In this document: one piece after another, positions 63,692-64,000 of the stretch | How the letters are laid out: every line of letters begins with the position of its first letter | Position numbering within the stretch: position 1 is the first letter of the stretch | Origin: Erysipelotrichaceae bacterium | Lineage (GTDB): Bacteria; Bacillota_I; Bacilli_A; Erysipelotrichales; Erysipelotrichaceae | Assembly (NCBI GenBank): GCA_020026035.1 | Contig: JAHHRC010000001.1 | Location: 16,071-80,070, forward strand | Direction: 5' to 3' | DNA: 64,000 bases | Translations under genes and position numbers: made by a program | Notes under the pieces: generated by a model | Told to the model about the DNA's origin: nothing | The model's input: only the letters and a program-made list of their open reading frames with translations | Database searches by the model: none

Positions 63692-63863
63692 AACATAACT
63701 CTCCTTTTCAATTTTATGTTAACAGTCTACCACTCAACTAGCGATTAAGTATAGGCTAATTCATGGGGAAATTTCACTTTTTGCAATCAGTCACAACAAA
63801 CTATTTATGACTATCATTCAATCTAAACTATCACGATTTAACACAAAGTAAACAATCCTAATC

Positions 63864-63891
63864 AAAAAAGAAGCACACCATTATGCTTCTT
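63864..63891 (-). terminator. Terminator of the xer gene
   Basis: Minus-strand stem AAGAAGCA / TGCTTCTT with an 8-nt loop, then TTTT, overlapping the stop codon. Confidence 0.75.
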
Positions 63892-64000
63892 TCTTGTTTA
63901 AATTCTTCTTTGAATGGGGATGGGCATCGTTAACGACCTTTCGTAATTGATCAATCGTGACATGCGTATAAATCTCCGTCGTCGATAAATGGGCATGCCC
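63881..64000 (-). CDS. C-terminal end of a XerC/XerD-type tyrosine recombinase
   Basis: 39 codons visible; the 5' part lies outside. GHAHLSTTEIYTHVTIDQL matches the C-terminal motif of Xer recombinases, with the catalytic Tyr in IYTHV and the GH of the conserved LGH. Tail is lysine-rich (HSKKNLNKKEA). XerC versus XerD or another integrase cannot be decided. Confidence 0.85.
   Translation of the reverse strand, partial: GHAHLSTTEIYTHVTIDQLRKVVNDAHPHSKKNLNKKEA

Noticed and set aside
63700..63860. Fur/Zur-like box (ATGATAGTCAT) upstream of the PacL-like gene
   Set aside because: The palindrome is short and matches the known metal-regulator boxes poorly, so I do not list it as a site.

Overview
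The window comes from a low-GC Gram-positive bacterium (Bacillota). The evidence is an HrcA/CIRCE heat-shock operator, a DnaB/DnaI-type primosome, RNase J, lipoproteins with lipoboxes, PASTA modules, sigma-A type promoters with extended -10 boxes, and strong AGGAGG ribosome sites. Gene content and order suggest an Erysipelotrichia-like lineage, but that placement is inference. Nearly all genes are on the minus strand. Only def, rnjA, a PASTA protein and a rubredoxin are on the plus strand.

Layout, left to right. 0-3.2 kb: hrcA (partial, two CIRCE elements upstream), coaD, rsmD and an FtsW/RodA-type SEDS gene. 3.3-5.9 kb: def and rnjA on the plus strand. 6-14.7 kb: a minus-strand replication, repair and glycolysis run, polA-mutM-coaE-dnaB then dnaI-pfkA-pyk. 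14.8-22.9 kb: an orphan ZnuA-like lipoprotein, radC, an orphan membrane-anchored protein with about nine PASTA repeats, a large secreted glucosaminidase and a membrane-anchored partner. 23-27.8 kb: uppS-cdsA-dxr-rseP-galE. 27.9-36.4 kb: rubredoxin, an oppBCDFA peptide importer, an orphan ABC ATPase and a polyprenyl-phosphate-type glycosyltransferase. 36.4-37.8 kb: pyrH-frr. 37.8-54.7 kb: a complete type IV pilus operon. It has minor pilins, pilB, pilT, pilC, three pilin-like genes, an odd pseudopilin, pilD, pilM, pilN, pilO, and a 2104-residue prepilin at its end. 54.9-56.5 kb: a membrane diguanylate cyclase. 56.9-58.7 kb: rpsB-tsf. 58.9-64 kb: an unknown gene, an extracellular FMN/FAD reductase-like lipoprotein, a P-type metal ATPase with a small PacL-like partner, and the end of a Xer-type recombinase.

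The most interesting part is the pilus locus. Its extension ATPase PilB carries two perfect 24-residue MshEN-type c-di-GMP-binding motifs separated by five residues, and an intact GGDEF gene lies directly upstream. This points to local c-di-GMP control of pilus extension. The last gene is a class III prepilin grafted onto about 2000 residues of GLUG-like and other modules, which looks like an extreme modular pilin and a candidate tip adhesin. A structured, mobile-element-like segment sits between two pilin genes and appears to supply the C-terminus of one of them.

The locus also separates rpsB-tsf from pyrH-frr. The opp/ABC/glycosyltransferase block separates pyrH-frr from uppS-cdsA-dxr-rseP. 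The order familiar from other Bacillota (rpsB-tsf-pyrH-frr-uppS-cdsA-dxr-rseP) is therefore kept but split in two places by envelope and surface functions.
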